A stretch of DNA of 64,000 nucleotides, taken from Ascaris suum. Lineage: Eukaryota > Nematoda > Chromadorea > Rhabditida > Ascarididae. Made by a program: the position numbers and the translations under genes. The stretch covers positions 10,378,053 to 10,442,052 of the forward strand of contig CM024172.1 in assembly GCA_013433145.1 (NCBI GenBank). The letters are read 5' to 3'. Shown in pieces: positions 40,002 through 56,565 of the stretch. Numbering within the stretch: the stretch's first letter is position 1; each line of letters starts with the position of its first letter. Below the pieces are notes generated by a model that ran no database searches, was not told where the DNA came from, and saw nothing but the letters and a program-made list of their open reading frames with translations.

Positions 40002-42061
40002 TGCAAATTGCCACCTTTTGGAGCGGAATAGCAAATAAGCTTCTCGTTTGAGAATTTTTATTCTATTTGGATGTAGATATATCGGATCGGATTGGTGATT
40101 AATATCGTTGAAAAATGATAGGTTATTTAGAGTTGGTGGTATTAATGAGACGCTAATTCGAAATGATCAACCTCGGCTTTTCTACATGTAAACTAGTAAC
40201 ATTTTCAATTTTTAGACTTGTATGAGCAATGAATTTTTCAAATTCTGCATTAAACTCCATATTGCACTATAACAGGTGTGCAAAGCTCTTGAGTGAAATA
40301 AGTAAAACGATTGAGGTGTTATGCAGGTGCACTGACACGGCTAGTATGCTTGAGTTTCGAAATGAAACTATGACTCTAAATTATGCAAAATTTCATGCAA
40401 AAATTACCGCAATCTCATAAATTTAATTGCTAGCAAATAAACATATCGATAAAGTAGAGATTCATCGTTGAATGTTGATTATTCCCATTAGAGAATTATA
40501 CATCAACGCTAAATATATGTGATCTCTTTATGAGCAATATGTGCATTTCGATGCTTATGACGTTCAACGCATGAATTGATGAGACGGCGAGGTAAAATGA
40601 AAAACAGTGAAACAGTAAAATGCTGCTGAGACGAATTGCCCTGTACTCAAGCTTCAATAATAGAAGATGTTGCACTTTCCGAATATTCTGTCTTCAAAAT
40701 ATTAAGGAATGTTTTTTTTTAAAATATCATGTGAACGCTCGTCGTTATGCTATCAAAGATAGACCTACTCAATTATCCTATTCTGTGGAATGTGTCAGTT
40801 CTATTTCGAATTCAGTATATTAGAATAGCTTGAGAGTCATGAAACAAGAAGATTATATTGAGGGTAGAGGTGGACATAGCCAAATATTGCGTTGATTATT
40901 TCTTATTATCTATGAGAAGCAACGTTATACGAATGCTGCAGATATAGCGCCTGCAAAAATGAGGCGCAAATAGACAGGCCTCTTGGTTTCATCGACATTT
41001 TAGAGAAGGCTCAAAATTTCCATGGCTGATTCTTTTATCTAGGACAGAGGTCACATTTTGCGCTATCAAATTTTGCCACACTTCTTAAGCATGACAATCA
41101 TTCCCTTAATAGGACATAAAATGTTATAGGAATGACAGAAACACATTTTTTTAATACGAATCTGTTTTACTTCCACATAAAAACGTTTCATATATATGTA
41201 TACATATGTATAGAACTTAAGACACGCGAATTTATCGATTACAACAAATGGCATATGGAAGGCTTCAATTCGATCGAAACTTCTCATCCGCTCGTCCCCA
41301 GGTTTGGCATTAAAAATAATCGTCCGCATCTCTCTTTCCTATTTCTAATTTTTTAAAACAATAGCAAGACTTTGCGATTATTTCAGTCCCTTTTTTTGAA
41401 AGACTACTTGGCAACAATTGTCGTTGTAATTCAAGATATATAACTTTCCGCTCATTTCTATCTTTGAAAATAGGGTGAGATAGAACCCTTGACACAGTAT
41501 CGTCAGACTTTAGCGCCTTGCAAAATCATTCTTGTACGCAGTTCATCTAATAAAAGTGTTTCGGTTTTTTTTCTCGTCGCCTGATTTCTACACCGTTTTC
41601 TTTTCAAAACGGTTGAACGTTTTCTCGAAAGAAAACGATATAATTCGACGACGGGATCACCATGAAGCCGGACTCCTCTTCGACGGAGGAGCGCTGAACA
41701 TGGATTTTTCTCTTGTCTCAGCTGCGAAATGCACTTTCAAAAAATCGCTTGTAAAGAGAAAATGATGCTTAATGAAAAATGATGCATGAGAATCAATTTC
41801 TTGAAATATTTCCCGATCAATCGGTTAAAGATCTCCAACTTAAAACCTTTTCTAACTCGTCAAGTCATTGTTCTTTTCAAAAAACAAGGCAAATCTCCAT
41901 CCCGCCACAAGAGGAGGCACAACTTTATCGCGCTTATGGAAGGAGTGAGAAAGGCAAATTGAGTAGGAGGAAGTACCGATCTGGCCAACAAACAAAAAAA
42001 AAAACAAACACGAAACACGTTTGGACGGGGAGACACACTTTTCCAGTATTAAAAAAATCCA
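40002..42061. other. Intergenic/3' flank
   Basis: No supportable exon on either strand. This includes the 3' flank of the minus-strand VVSG-repeat gene. I see no canonical AATAAA close to its stop on the minus strand. Confidence 0.5.
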
Positions 42062-45000
42062 TTAAAACGAGTCACTTCTCATCGGAACATCAACTGGCGG
42101 CAAATTAGAAGGGTCCAGCGGCACTTGATTGGATTCTGATTGTAATATATCTGCAGTAACGTCTGGTGCCTTCTGCACTTCTACGAACGGAATATCGGCG
42201 TGGTTTCCGCTCGTATCGTGGAGTCCAGGTACATTCATTGCAACTCCAGCAATAACCTGTTGACTGTCTGAAGTTAGACCAGAAACCACCTCAAGCGGTG
42301 TAGTTGAAGATGCTGATAAATCTTCAACGTGGGTTTGGGTTTTGGAAGAAGCCGTCATCAGAGTATGTTCAAAGGCTAAACCAGAGATGATTTCGACACC
42401 AGCAGTTGTTATGCCAGATACAATCACCTTTATAGGGGACAGTTCAAATTGCTTTTCATCTTTCGATTCGAGTGAAGTGCAAATAGACGACAAGCCTGAG
42501 ACGATTGCCACGTTGTCACTTGTTACACCAGAAACCACTTCCACAGCACCGCAAGTATCTCGTTTATGAGGCAACTCCTGTGGTAGAAGATCTCCTTCCG
42601 TGGTATGATGTGGAAGAGGTTCTTCCTGGGGAAATTGTCCATGCTCAGGAAACGCACTTGGTTGCAGCAACGACCCTAAATCACCCGATGTGGCATCCCC
42701 ACTGAACTTTTCTTCTATATATTCCCCAGGTACCTTCGTGGAAATATCATTGGCCTTTTCAGGGCTTTGTTGCTGTTCCACGAGTACCGCTGATAGTCCA
42801 CCCAAAACTTCTATTTTGTCTAAGGTGACACCGCTTATGACTTTTTGAGTGCCTTCATGGGAGCACTGCAATGCATCTGATTCAGTGGACACTACGCCGG
42901 AAACAACCGGAACACTGTCCTGAGTAAGCCCTGCAATCATCTCATTGACTCCTTCTTGTGATGTCGATTCAGCGGGCGGTGCGTTGTTCGTTTCTGGGAG
43001 TGGGCCAGTGGATTCAATACCCGCCAATTCCGATGCTGCAATTTCCGCAGAAGATGTATTAACAATCTCGGTTTGCTCGACCGGCTCAGACCGAATTCCT
43101 TCTGGAGGTAAATTTGCAGTCGAATCGCTTTCAATGGGTTGAACAGCGAGCGTCGCATCCGTCGAAACAGATTCAAAATTTGCATCAACATCATCTCCAT
43201 GAGGTGCAACGATGGGTGCCTCCGCCACAGGTGCTGCCTCACTCAAGGCTTGTCCTTCTGTCAAGGTAGTTGGCAGCGAAGAAATGACTGTAGGCTCTGC
43301 AGGTAGCTCTGCATGTGAAAATCCCAATGAATTTCCTAAGTGGATGTCGCCATCAGTGAGAGTCGTCGGAGATTTTTGCTCGATATTAGCCGTCTCTTCT
43401 GTTAGATTTTCTGGCATTTTGGTGATCGAGGAATTGTTTTCTGTGGACAATGAGGTAGATTCCACTGCTGCTTCCTTTTCACTTGTTGTCGGCGGCGTTG
43501 TGGCTGGACCCGCAATTTTCTCTAATGAGCCTGAAATACAGCTAAAAGGTATGTCTTTAAACACTTTCAATTGCAACAAGATTGTTGTGCTCTTAAATCC
43601 TTCATTTAATTGTCAGCGTACGAAGAGAAAGACTTTCAGGCGAAAACCCATAGCGTGATCCTTACAGTTGAAAAAAGAAATAGGGTCAGAGATAATCCAC
43701 GTATCCATGCTGGTCTATGAAATTATCGGTAAAGTGAAGGTCGATTTAGGAGATCTCGCTCCTTTTCTTTTAATATCAGTGAAAATGCAGTGCGTTTTTA
43801 CAGCGTTCTTTATGAGCCTTTCATTTGGCAAGAAGATAACGCAGAAAGCTCTTCATTTTCCTGGCTGATAAATTCCAGGGTTTTTTTTTGTTGCGAATTA
43901 TACGTTTCTATGGGAGAAACTTCTTCATCGATTAGTGAACCAGCTACTCCAAAACAATCTAGTAATCAGAGATCAACTTCGGATGAGAAAACCAAGAGAC
44001 TATAGTTAACAAATGATCAAATAATTGGATCGGTCTTATGTAATTCCTTGGGATAACTATTATGTAAGGTATTCTACAACTTCACTGCAAATTATGCACT
44101 TTGTTGGATTTTTGCGCATTCTGAGGCGAAAATGTTGAAATCATTTTTTGCAACTGCGAATAAGAGCTCCTTCGCAGGATTTCCGGATGTGTGCATGCGA
44201 CAGTTCTCATTGGCCCGCTTAGCATTTATTAGGAAAGGAACATTACCTGTGCCGACTCTATGGTACTTGTAAATGTATCGCTGAGGTCGCACGGGTGGCG
44301 CATACTCTTCTTCTTCTTCTTCCTCCTCGTCCACTTAAAATACGTCGTTAGTTCAATGTTTAAAGATATTCCAACGATATAAGGACTCTATCTAACGAGG
44401 GGCAGTAGGTGTGCTGGGATTTAAAATTTTTGGAAGGGGTACCGCTCACCCTAACAGCGATAAGCTTTTTGCTAATGATGCAAAAACTATTAAGTAAGCA
44501 GTGAGATGCCGGAAATGAAACTTTTTTGCAAAAATGAGATGAGATGCAAAAACTTTTCTTGTCCACTTCGCCAAATACTTCTAATTATTCAGCGTAAAAG
44601 TGACACCCAAGGAACTACTGAGAAAACGAATTAGGGAATGAAAGAAGGGAACGATGCCGGAAAAGTTCAGCTGGCATAACGAATACGAAAGGGCTGTAAG
44701 AGATGAAGGTTGGAAGAAGCGAGGTATCCTTTCCTCTTCCATTCCTCCCTCCTCCCTTTTTCTGTCCTCTTCCTCTTCTGATCGCTTCCTCTCCTCTATT
44801 CTCGTCGATCAGATGACATGGCAGCTTCCTTCGCGGACCTTCCTCACTTTTCTTGTCCACTTCGTCAAGTACATCTAATTATTCGGCATAAAAGTGATTC
44901 CCAAAGAACTACTGAGAAAACGAATTTTAGTGCTTATTTCTGCAAAACAACAGAATTTTGGAAAAGCAATAGTTCAGTTTCAAGATGTTCCATAAGGGGA

Positions 45001-47178
45001 AAGAGGCTGCGGATCTCTTATAACTCTGCAGCCATTGATCCCACTTCTTTATGGATTCCCAAAATTTCTTCCGTAATTACTCACTCCGTAATGCAGTCTC
45101 TTGTAAATCTTCGCTGAAAAGAAATTTGCTTTGGTGGATAAAGTTTGTACTAAATTGAATGAACTTTATGGAGCTTCCTCGTAATTTAGCTCCTGTAGGC
45201 TGGCAAGAGTGCGCAAATAGGAAAGTCGGGATGTACTCCAGATGCTGCCAAATTTTTACCAACGACGCATAAGCGTGGGAAATTTCCACTACTCATGTAT
45301 GCGAAACCTTCAGGACATATGCAATGTTTTGAACATGCAAATATTCTAATCGCAAAAAGTGACATTCCCGAACACGAACTTCTGCACGCTATGGAAGTAT
45401 ACTTCCTCTCAGAATGCCATTAGAAGCAGTTATTTAATCAAGTTGGACGCTCCTCAAGATGCAAACGGTTCTGTGTTGTTACTACGTATGTTTATGTTTG
45501 ATGCATTATTTCACATAAGGAATACATGCAATGGAATGATTTTACAACGCTCTTTTGCAAGTTGTGCAAAAGAGAATTTTCGCAGAAAAATGAATTCACA
45601 AGGAGGAGACACAACTGTCGAGTGGATTCAGAAGGTTTCGGAACAATATTGGAACTTGATTGGCATAATCTCAGTTCTAATTGATCCCGTAAGTGCAATT
45701 TGTTGGTTACTCGCCATCTTCTAAATGGATTATATCGACCTAAGAATAATATCAAACTTTGCATGTGTAACTATAGTAGCGCAACCGATAGCTTAAACAG
45801 CCGATGAGCGTTGTTGATTTGAGTGGAACCAGAGAAGCACAACCCGTTGTTGCCATTCATAGCTTGCAGCAGCATACATCACCATCCCCATTTTCGCTTG
45901 ATGGCTCCTCCATGGAAGATTTGAAAACATATGAAGGTCAATTGAAAAATGACTACCTTGGTCGTTTGACCACACAGCTTTATGAAGGATAGGAAACGGC
46001 CAAACGTGTCAAGTTTCTTAGATGTGGGAAAGTCCCAAACGTCAGTGAACTACCTCCTCCCCCTCACCCCCACCCCTATCCCCTCTCTCATCGGCCCTGG
46101 CTGGAGATCGGTACGGCTCGTAGCCACAGGCTCCATATATGTTCTGAATAGACCACATAAATTTTGTAAACTTGACCTGGCCGCGTTCACCTCACGGATA
46201 TCGTAGTTAAACAGAGACAATTTGAACTACCTAAATGAAGCTGAAGAAACTAAAGTATTCTCTATTTCTACGATGATTGACCGTTAGATGCCAGAACTGA
46301 GACACGGTGCCTGGAGAATCGCTCGGCTTCCATTTATTAATTTGCTCCGCTTTGCTCCACCTCCATCTTTATGGCCTCATCAAAAAAAAAAAAGATCCGC
46401 ATCTACGTTTGAAATAAGCGCGCTGAAATGAACGACCTAGATTTCAGGTTTTCTCTATTTCAGTCAACAATCGGTATTGAACGAATTCAAAATATGCATA
46501 TTGTGATCGACAAAGTGGGAAGTTTTAGTTGTCATGTTGAGCGCAGCTTTGTGGATTGCATTTTGGATGTAGAGCGCTGAGTAGTGAAGGTTGCGAATGA
46601 AAGTTTCGAATGAGTCGAACGCCTCTAAATTGTGCTTTGAGATTTTTGCCGATAAACAAAATCGAGTTGAATATTTCAAGTTCCTGAACTCCCTCCCCCC
46701 AACGATTGCATCACGTAATTGCCGTATATTATAAAGAAAATGGAAAACCATGGACATTTTGCTCGATTTGCCGATATGGAATGTAAACATCGAACATCTC
46801 CGAACCAGCGAACGATGAAAACTGCACAAGAACTACGTCTTCATAATTCTCAATTTTGTTTCTTTGTTGCGATTTATGCGACAAAAGAAAGTGAGACAAT
46901 AGAAGATATCGAAATATGTACGTATTCACAGAACCAAAAAAGCCGTCTTCCTCATCGTCGTCAATTTCTAAATACATTCTAGAAACCTCATTAAAGGAAA
47001 ATGCAACTCCGGTCTTGATAAACTACTTCTCGAAAAATTACTACACAATGATTCCCTCGACATTTGCGCCACTGCTACATTTGAAAACACTTGAAAATCA
47101 TTGAAAACAGCAACATAACAGATTCTTACTTGGTTTTGGATTTTGGCGAGTAATATCAGTTTGATTGAGATCAGTCAT
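42062..47178 (-). CDS. Acidic, low-complexity protein with five VVSG-type repeats
   Basis: Exons: 47178 (ATG)-47130, 46967-46922, 44333-44247 and 43530-42062. A CTTGCTTTTCAG acceptor at 47201 precedes the ATG by 22 bases, so the mRNA is probably trans-spliced. The last exon alone encodes about 490 residues and ends with TAA. The N-terminal part is acidic (IDDDEEDGFF, then a run of eight Glu), followed by a Pro/Arg/Tyr stretch (APPVRPQRYIYKYHRV). The large exon is Ser/Thr/Pro/Glu-rich and looks disordered. Its second half holds five copies of a roughly 18-residue motif built from two V-V-S-G-like halves. There is no membrane segment. Exons 3 and 4 join in phase. Exon 2 to exon 3 does not at the best donor (GTACAT). 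It does at a weaker one (GTTCTG), so an exon may be missing or exons 1-2 may belong elsewhere. The acidic start followed by PPVRPQ recalls reticulon N-termini in composition only, and I saw no reticulon domain. Confidence 0.7.
42239..42949 (-). repeat. Five dispersed copies of a coding VVSG motif
   Basis: Copies at 42949-42893, 42844-42791, 42547-42491, 42430-42374 and 42295-42239. Each reads roughly V-[VI]-[SA]-G-[VLI]-T-x-D/x-x(3)-V-[VIL]-[SGA]-G-[VL]-[SA]: two half-motifs 8-11 residues apart. Spacers between copies vary from about 48 to 240 bases. Confidence 0.85.
44553..44926. repeat. Direct repeat pair, 80 bp, about 90% identical
   Basis: Copies at 44553-44632 and 44847-44926 in the same orientation differ at eight positions by hand count. 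They begin CTTTTCTTGTCCACTTCG. They lie in the putative intron of the VVSG-repeat gene. Between them is an unrelated pyrimidine-rich segment. Confidence 0.9.
45590..45992 (+). CDS. Small two-exon gene on the opposite strand of the VVSG gene, 96 residues
   Basis: Exon 1 is 45590-45688 and exon 2 is 45801-45992, with an intron of 112 bases (GTAAGT...TTAAACAG) between complete codons. TTTTCGCAG ends four bases before the ATG, an ideal spliced-leader acceptor. The product starts hydrophilic, with an amphipathic stretch (WIQKVSEQYWNLIGIISVLI) at residues 11-31. It continues with a Ser/Pro/Gln-rich middle and a helical end (MEDLKTYEGQLKNDYLGRL). It has no signal peptide or clear membrane span. The family is not recognised. 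If exons 1-2 and 3-4 of the minus-strand gene belong together, this gene lies nested within an intron of that gene. Confidence 0.45.
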
Positions 47179-47388
47179 AGCAGGACGCAAATGAACCGCA
47201 CTGAAAAGCAAGAGCTGTAGGTGAGCAATAAGTGAGCGTAAAGCTTGTGATGAGCACACGAACACATTGATGCTTTTATGTGCGTGCAGAGCGAGGGCGT
47301 AGCACCTCAGCTTGCTGCTGCCCTACGTTCGAGCGTAGCCATTCGACTTCACGCACGGATATTTTCAGCTGCTATTTGCACCTCAACA

Positions 47389-49198
47389 TCACTTTCTTTG
47401 TGCACATCGATTTAGTCTCGAATCTCGATCTTCGGCAATAAAATCTACCCACTCAGCGCCTATTTTCAATCGCAGTAGATGATAAACTTCAGCTGTAGAT
47501 GGCATCAGAAAGAGGACGTGGTGGTGACTGTTGAACGTAACAGAAGTGAATACTGTGCAAAACTTTTGCTTGGATATGAAGATCGGAGAGGAAGCAACTA
47601 AGAATAAAATACATATGAGGGCGCAAACATTTTCTTTCAAGCTTTCAGCATTCGGCATTGCATTCCGAAACAACATCTAAAAAACGCGATTTGTGCACAT
47701 GAATGTATCTGCTCGGAGATGCATGTATATATTTATTTGTGCATGCATTACTCTTGGCTTTTGAGGCCAAAAAGTTCGGAGAAGTCCAAAGTTGAGATCT
47801 CGAAACGTTTCCGCCATCCCAAACCGTATTATTAGGGGGGGCTACAATTATTGTACGCATTTTAGAAACGAAACACTCGGGAGAAATAATTTTGGCGCCC
47901 ATATTAATGTTGGGATTTCGGGCACGGAGTTAGGACAGGGACTGCGAGCAATTCTTATGTATTCGGCAATGAAATGTCTTCGGGGCTAATGCTAATGTAA
48001 ATGCGTGTAATTCTGTTTGCATGATTGTGTCTTTGTGGTTATGAGCGCATATAGTAATGCACATCATACGGTTTCCGCTGAGAAGTGGACAGATAAGCGG
48101 TTATCAAACTTCCATAGCGTACTTGGATTTGTCTCTTTACCGAACTCCTCTTCCGCTGTTTAGATTCTGAACGACCTATTGAGGTTCGAAGGTGACCTGG
48201 AATTCGCAAGATTCTGTTGCAAAGCAGTCGTTTACAGAAGAATATGATTGTTCGGTTGCAGTTTTCTGCATCGATCAGATGATACAAATGACACTGCATT
48301 ATTTTATTATGAGTGATAAAATAACTACTAGCACAAATCCTTGCCTGGGTACTTTATAAATTTTCAACCGAAGATTTCGCCTTTCGGGCTGACTTACCCG
48401 GGAAAGAAACAAACCGTTCTGCTAATACACCTAAAAGTGGTTAGAGAATTTACCAGATAGTAAGATTATTTATGATAACTCAGGTTGCAACGTTTATTAC
48501 GTCCACTCCATTCCTCTCATCGATAATAATTCTTATAAGCCATCATGCATTTTAGCAGATATGAAGAAACGTATATAAAAAGCACACAACTGCCAAGGTG
48601 GATGGTACGCTTCTTTACTTGCTTTGACTTCCGTTCTCTCTGTTTCTCAGAAAGAATACCTCTTCTTGCTAATTTTCAATAAATAAGTATTTCCGTTGCA
48701 TCGTTCATACCGGTTTATAAACGCTACCATTTGTCGCACACATTTTTCGCCTATTTCGTAGTTTTTTCCGCCTCTTCAAACGTTGCAATATTGTTTATCC
48801 TTCAATTGCTTTGCTCTTTTAAGTTGCCAGTGTTTTTTTTTTTCATGACTGTGGTATAATTCCTTCAATATACCGATTTTTGAATCTTCATGTGCTGAAT
48901 TTTGAGATTACAGTGATGTGAATATTTTCTACGGCTTTCATTCGGAATCCTTGTTCAGCAGCTTCAGTAGAGTCAGTTGTTGGTGCAACCGGAAGCTTTT
49001 GTTCTAAAGAGAAAAAAAATCGAAAACATGAAAACAGATCGAAATCTGATTGCGTAAATTCAACAACAAAACTTTTGACGTAAGCATTTCGTCGGAGTTT
49101 TAGAGGGGGCGTTCGCACTTTTATGTGAATCACTTTCCCTCGAGAAACGTGGCATTTTTCATCGGCGTTGCGTAGCTGAAGTGGAAGAAGGGAATCAC
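47389..49198 (-). CDS. 3' part of a gene, at least two exons
   Basis: The last exon is 47676-47389 (95 codons and stop). The previous exon, 49198-48912, is open for 95 codons and ends at ACT/GTAATC. The two join in phase (acceptor TTTTTTAG at 47677). The upstream exon starts at CCGACAG/GT and needs one base from an earlier exon, so the gene extends further left on the minus strand. The last exon begins with ATG directly behind the acceptor, so it could alternatively be a separate trans-spliced gene. In that case the hydrophobic stretch VCALICILFLVASSPIFI would act as a signal peptide or anchor. The rest is helical (EVYHLLRLKIGAEWVDFIAE). No family is recognised. The stop lies 189 bases upstream of the next minus-strand gene's acceptor at 47200. 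Confidence 0.4.
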
Positions 49199-50699
49199 CT
49201 GTCGGCGTTCTGCTGTCTTACAATTTACTGTGATTTTCCGCGAGAGCAGATTGAATGCAACGCCGACTCTTATAGCTTATTTATCGCACTATAAAGGAAG
49301 TTTAACAGAATTTCCCTTTAAATCCCTTTGTTCCCACAACTTCACTTCCGCTACCGCCAATGATAGAAAACCTGTCACAGCTTCAGCGAACTTGTGTATT
49401 CATTTCGAGTTTGCTGCAATTTTTTTCGTAGGCCTATTTGAAAAAATTCCATCATCGGAGAGCGGAATATCAAAAAGAAAATAAATGAGGTTTAGCTGTA
49501 ATTCTTGAAGCGTTTCCGATGATCTTTATCATATTCTGCTTATTCACAGCATCAAAAATTTCAGTCATTTGAAATGGTGGGCGCTCCATCCATTGCCGAT
49601 AAACCAATTTTTTCCGCTTTCAAGAAATTAGGCACGCTTACGCAAAATTTTGGATATTAGCAGTAATTTCCCTTCAGGGAAGTTGATTGCCGGGCATAAT
49701 GCTTAAACCTTTCCAGTTCAGCTTGGTCGTGCAGTGAATGTTGTGGAGGATGTTGCAAGAACCTCAAATGAATTGGATATAATGACTAGAAACAAATGTT
49801 CCGAATGAGTATTTATGTGATCATTTGGACGGTTGCTTACATCATCACGTTTTTCGAGGGGAATTTTCAAGAAGGATTTTTGCCTGCAATTCACAGCTTT
49901 AATATTGATTAGCTGTCAGCCGTCAACAATTAAAAATCTTTTGCTTTCTGCTGCTCCATCTATATTTCCTGTGAAATTTTTCAGCTATTATGCGATATTC
50001 TATTCTCTTCGTAAGTCACCAATTGGAGTTCCAGAGATCGGCACATCTTGACCAATTTTCGTTTCTGAACTGTCCATAGGTGGCTCTCTATGAACCTATA
50101 CTTGTACACTTCCACAGAAAATTATGCTTCACCGTAATGAAGTGAAAATACTGGCTGAAATACTACAGTGAAATGAGCACGCTTGGTTGGAAATGGTGAG
50201 TAGTTCATTTCCAGCTAAATGCTCATGATTCACTAGTTTGGTGTCTCTATCATCTTCAACGATGCCCCGTTAGAAATTTGGAAGAAACTTGAAAAAAAAA
50301 ACTTATACTTCATGGAATAGTTTATTTAATTTTGATTGCTGTAAGCCGTCGAAGAAAAGAATTTAAATTGACCTTCTAGATTTATTTCCTCACTCGCGAT
50401 GCTTCAGCCGAAACAATCACCTTTCACGCTTTCCAGATCAACGTAGGCAACACTACGCCCTCTCCACTATCCTTCCCTCTCCTTAGCATATCTTAGAATG
50501 GTGATTCCAGTAAAGTTAAAGATATTTGTGTGCAGTCCCAATATGGCCATTGAATTTTACAAGGTTTGATAGGAAATATAACCTTCGTAGGTGATAATGA
50601 AAGACCATTTTTCCTACTACAGGCTTCTGTTCTAGCAAACCTGACAGCCGATTGCGATGTTTTCTTGAGGGAGTGAGCCATAGTGGAGGAAATATCGCC

Positions 50700-51260
50700 T
50701 TTCATGGCGTTAATATGTCATCATGCCGTATGGGAGATATGGAAGATGTGGAATAGGGAAAAATCATAAGTTTTATTTCCTGTAAGTGAGGGGGTGTAGG
50801 GCTATTGCACTCGGCGCAACGAGTGCATTTGCAAGTCGAGTGAAGAAACGGCAAAGAAGATGACGCACGCTGGCTATTCAAAAATCGAAAAACGAATGCA
50901 AATGGATTCTCAGAGATCGTCATAAGCGACATGGTGGCGACAGCTATTCAGATCAAAGCGAAAAGCTAATGGATTCGAGCTTCACTTGCGAAGACGCAGA
51001 CGACCGAAAAAATGATAGCTTTGCTATGTATTGAATTTAAGCAGGGAGAGAGGCATTAGCAACAGTCGCGCCTCGTATCACCCCATCCTTCCTTCACCGG
51101 GACATTCGTCTCGACAAGAGCCTTGAATTTAGAATGTATCTCGAGATCTTGGCTTGCAACAGCATTTACACTGTGACCGCGGTCGACGAATGCCATGTGC
51201 ATATCCGAACACTTTGGAAAACTTTCAATGTTGCATACCAATTGAGGCACCTCTCAACAG
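50700..51260. other. GC-richer patch, frames open on both strands
   Basis: At 51050-51260 the plus strand is open for about 70 codons behind a GGCATTAG acceptor-like site. The minus strand is open in two frames, one behind TTTTCAG at about 51257. The minus strand at 50932-50702 has a 76-codon frame starting at an ATG in a good context (GCCACC) with four closely spaced Cys. A gene is likely here, but I cannot decide strand or frame. Confidence 0.25.
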
Positions 51261-51717
51261 TGTTCCACTGAAAACGTGGTATTTATTAAGAAATTGCGAA
51301 TAGTAATTATATGCTTCAATCAGAGTGAAGATATTGTCGGTGCTAACCAAGCATGGAATGGCTAATCAATTGGAGGGCACTGTTCCAAAGGAATTCAACA
51401 GATTAAGGCTCCATATGTGCCTCCTCTCCTCACAGAACTTTAGCTCAAGCAGAAAATAGTTTCATCTGATCAGTTTAATTGTTATGTAATCATAAATTAA
51501 GCTGAATGAGCGATGAATTCTTTGATGAAGCGAAGAGTTACTGCAAATTGATATTGACTATTATAAACGTGCATAACTTTTGAACATTTATATGGAAGTA
51601 AATGAGTATGTAAAATAAGTAACTTTTAGCATATTTAAAAATAAATAAGCGACTATACAGGATGCTTCGCATATATAGCATTAGTAAGTGAAAAAATAAA
51701 GTGATAACTTAAGAAGG

Positions 51718-56122
<4,405 letters not shown>

Positions 56123-56565
56123 TTAAGAAATGTTCCCTGTAATCGTGGAACTTATGCAAAGGACGCGTTGCAAATTTATCCATTCCTTCAAATCCCCTCT
56201 CTTGAGTGGTAGCAGGATTGCATTTTCGCTCAAAAAAGATGAATCACTGGTTGAGTTATTAAAAATATAAATATCTCTTCTGTCACGTTTTCTTACTTGT
56301 TTCGCAGAATGTGAAAGCGATCGCTGTGATGGACGAACTGCGAAAGCATATATGGTCGGTCCTCCGGCATGCTTTCTTGATTGCTTATTGAAGTACTCTA
56401 GTATGGAATATAATAGAAGGGAATGTTTCGCGCTTTTGGAGGCATAAAGATCTATGAGATTCAGCACGGGGCGGGGTGAAAAATATTTGACACGAACAAT
56501 TAACCTGTGAGCATTTAAACTTCTCAGTGATGAATGAAGGAGAAATAGTGGCTGATTATTCAGCA
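56123..56565 (-). CDS. Coding-like exon or terminal exon of an unidentified gene
   Basis: An open frame of 147 codons runs from a TTTGTAG acceptor (56566) to a TAA at 56123. This is longer than chance should readily give at this base composition. A strong donor, CAA/GTAAGA at 56297, lies inside it, so the exon may be only 56565-56297 (about 89 codons). Basic and Ser-rich stretches (RPSQRSLSHSAKQVRKRDRR) follow a helical part (HSLLLYSILEYFNKQSRK). The frame needs one base from an upstream exon that I could not locate. The function is unknown. Confidence 0.4.

Noticed and set aside
42062..44333. Reticulon-like gene, suggested by the Glu run plus a PPVRPQ-type stretch and a very long middle exon
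   Set aside because: Similarity is compositional only. The long exon ends in a stop and no hairpin-membrane reticulon domain is seen downstream.
45990..46210. GC- and pyrimidine-rich segment checked for 5S rRNA, spliced-leader RNA or snRNA
   Set aside because: No internal promoter motifs or known conserved blocks; only a low-complexity pyrimidine tract.
46464..46829. 121-codon minus-strand frame, considered as the missing exon of the VVSG gene
   Set aside because: No acceptor or donor with the needed phase. The frame ends in a stop and the plus strand is also open there.
48170..48220. GAGGTTCGAA, resembling a tRNA T-loop
   Set aside because: No matching acceptor stem, D-arm or anticodon arm around it.
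49550..49788. Two minus-strand coding-like segments upstream of the 47.4-49.2 kb gene
   Set aside because: One has an acceptor and a donor (49788-49712), but neither joins the next exon in phase, so I did not add them to the model.
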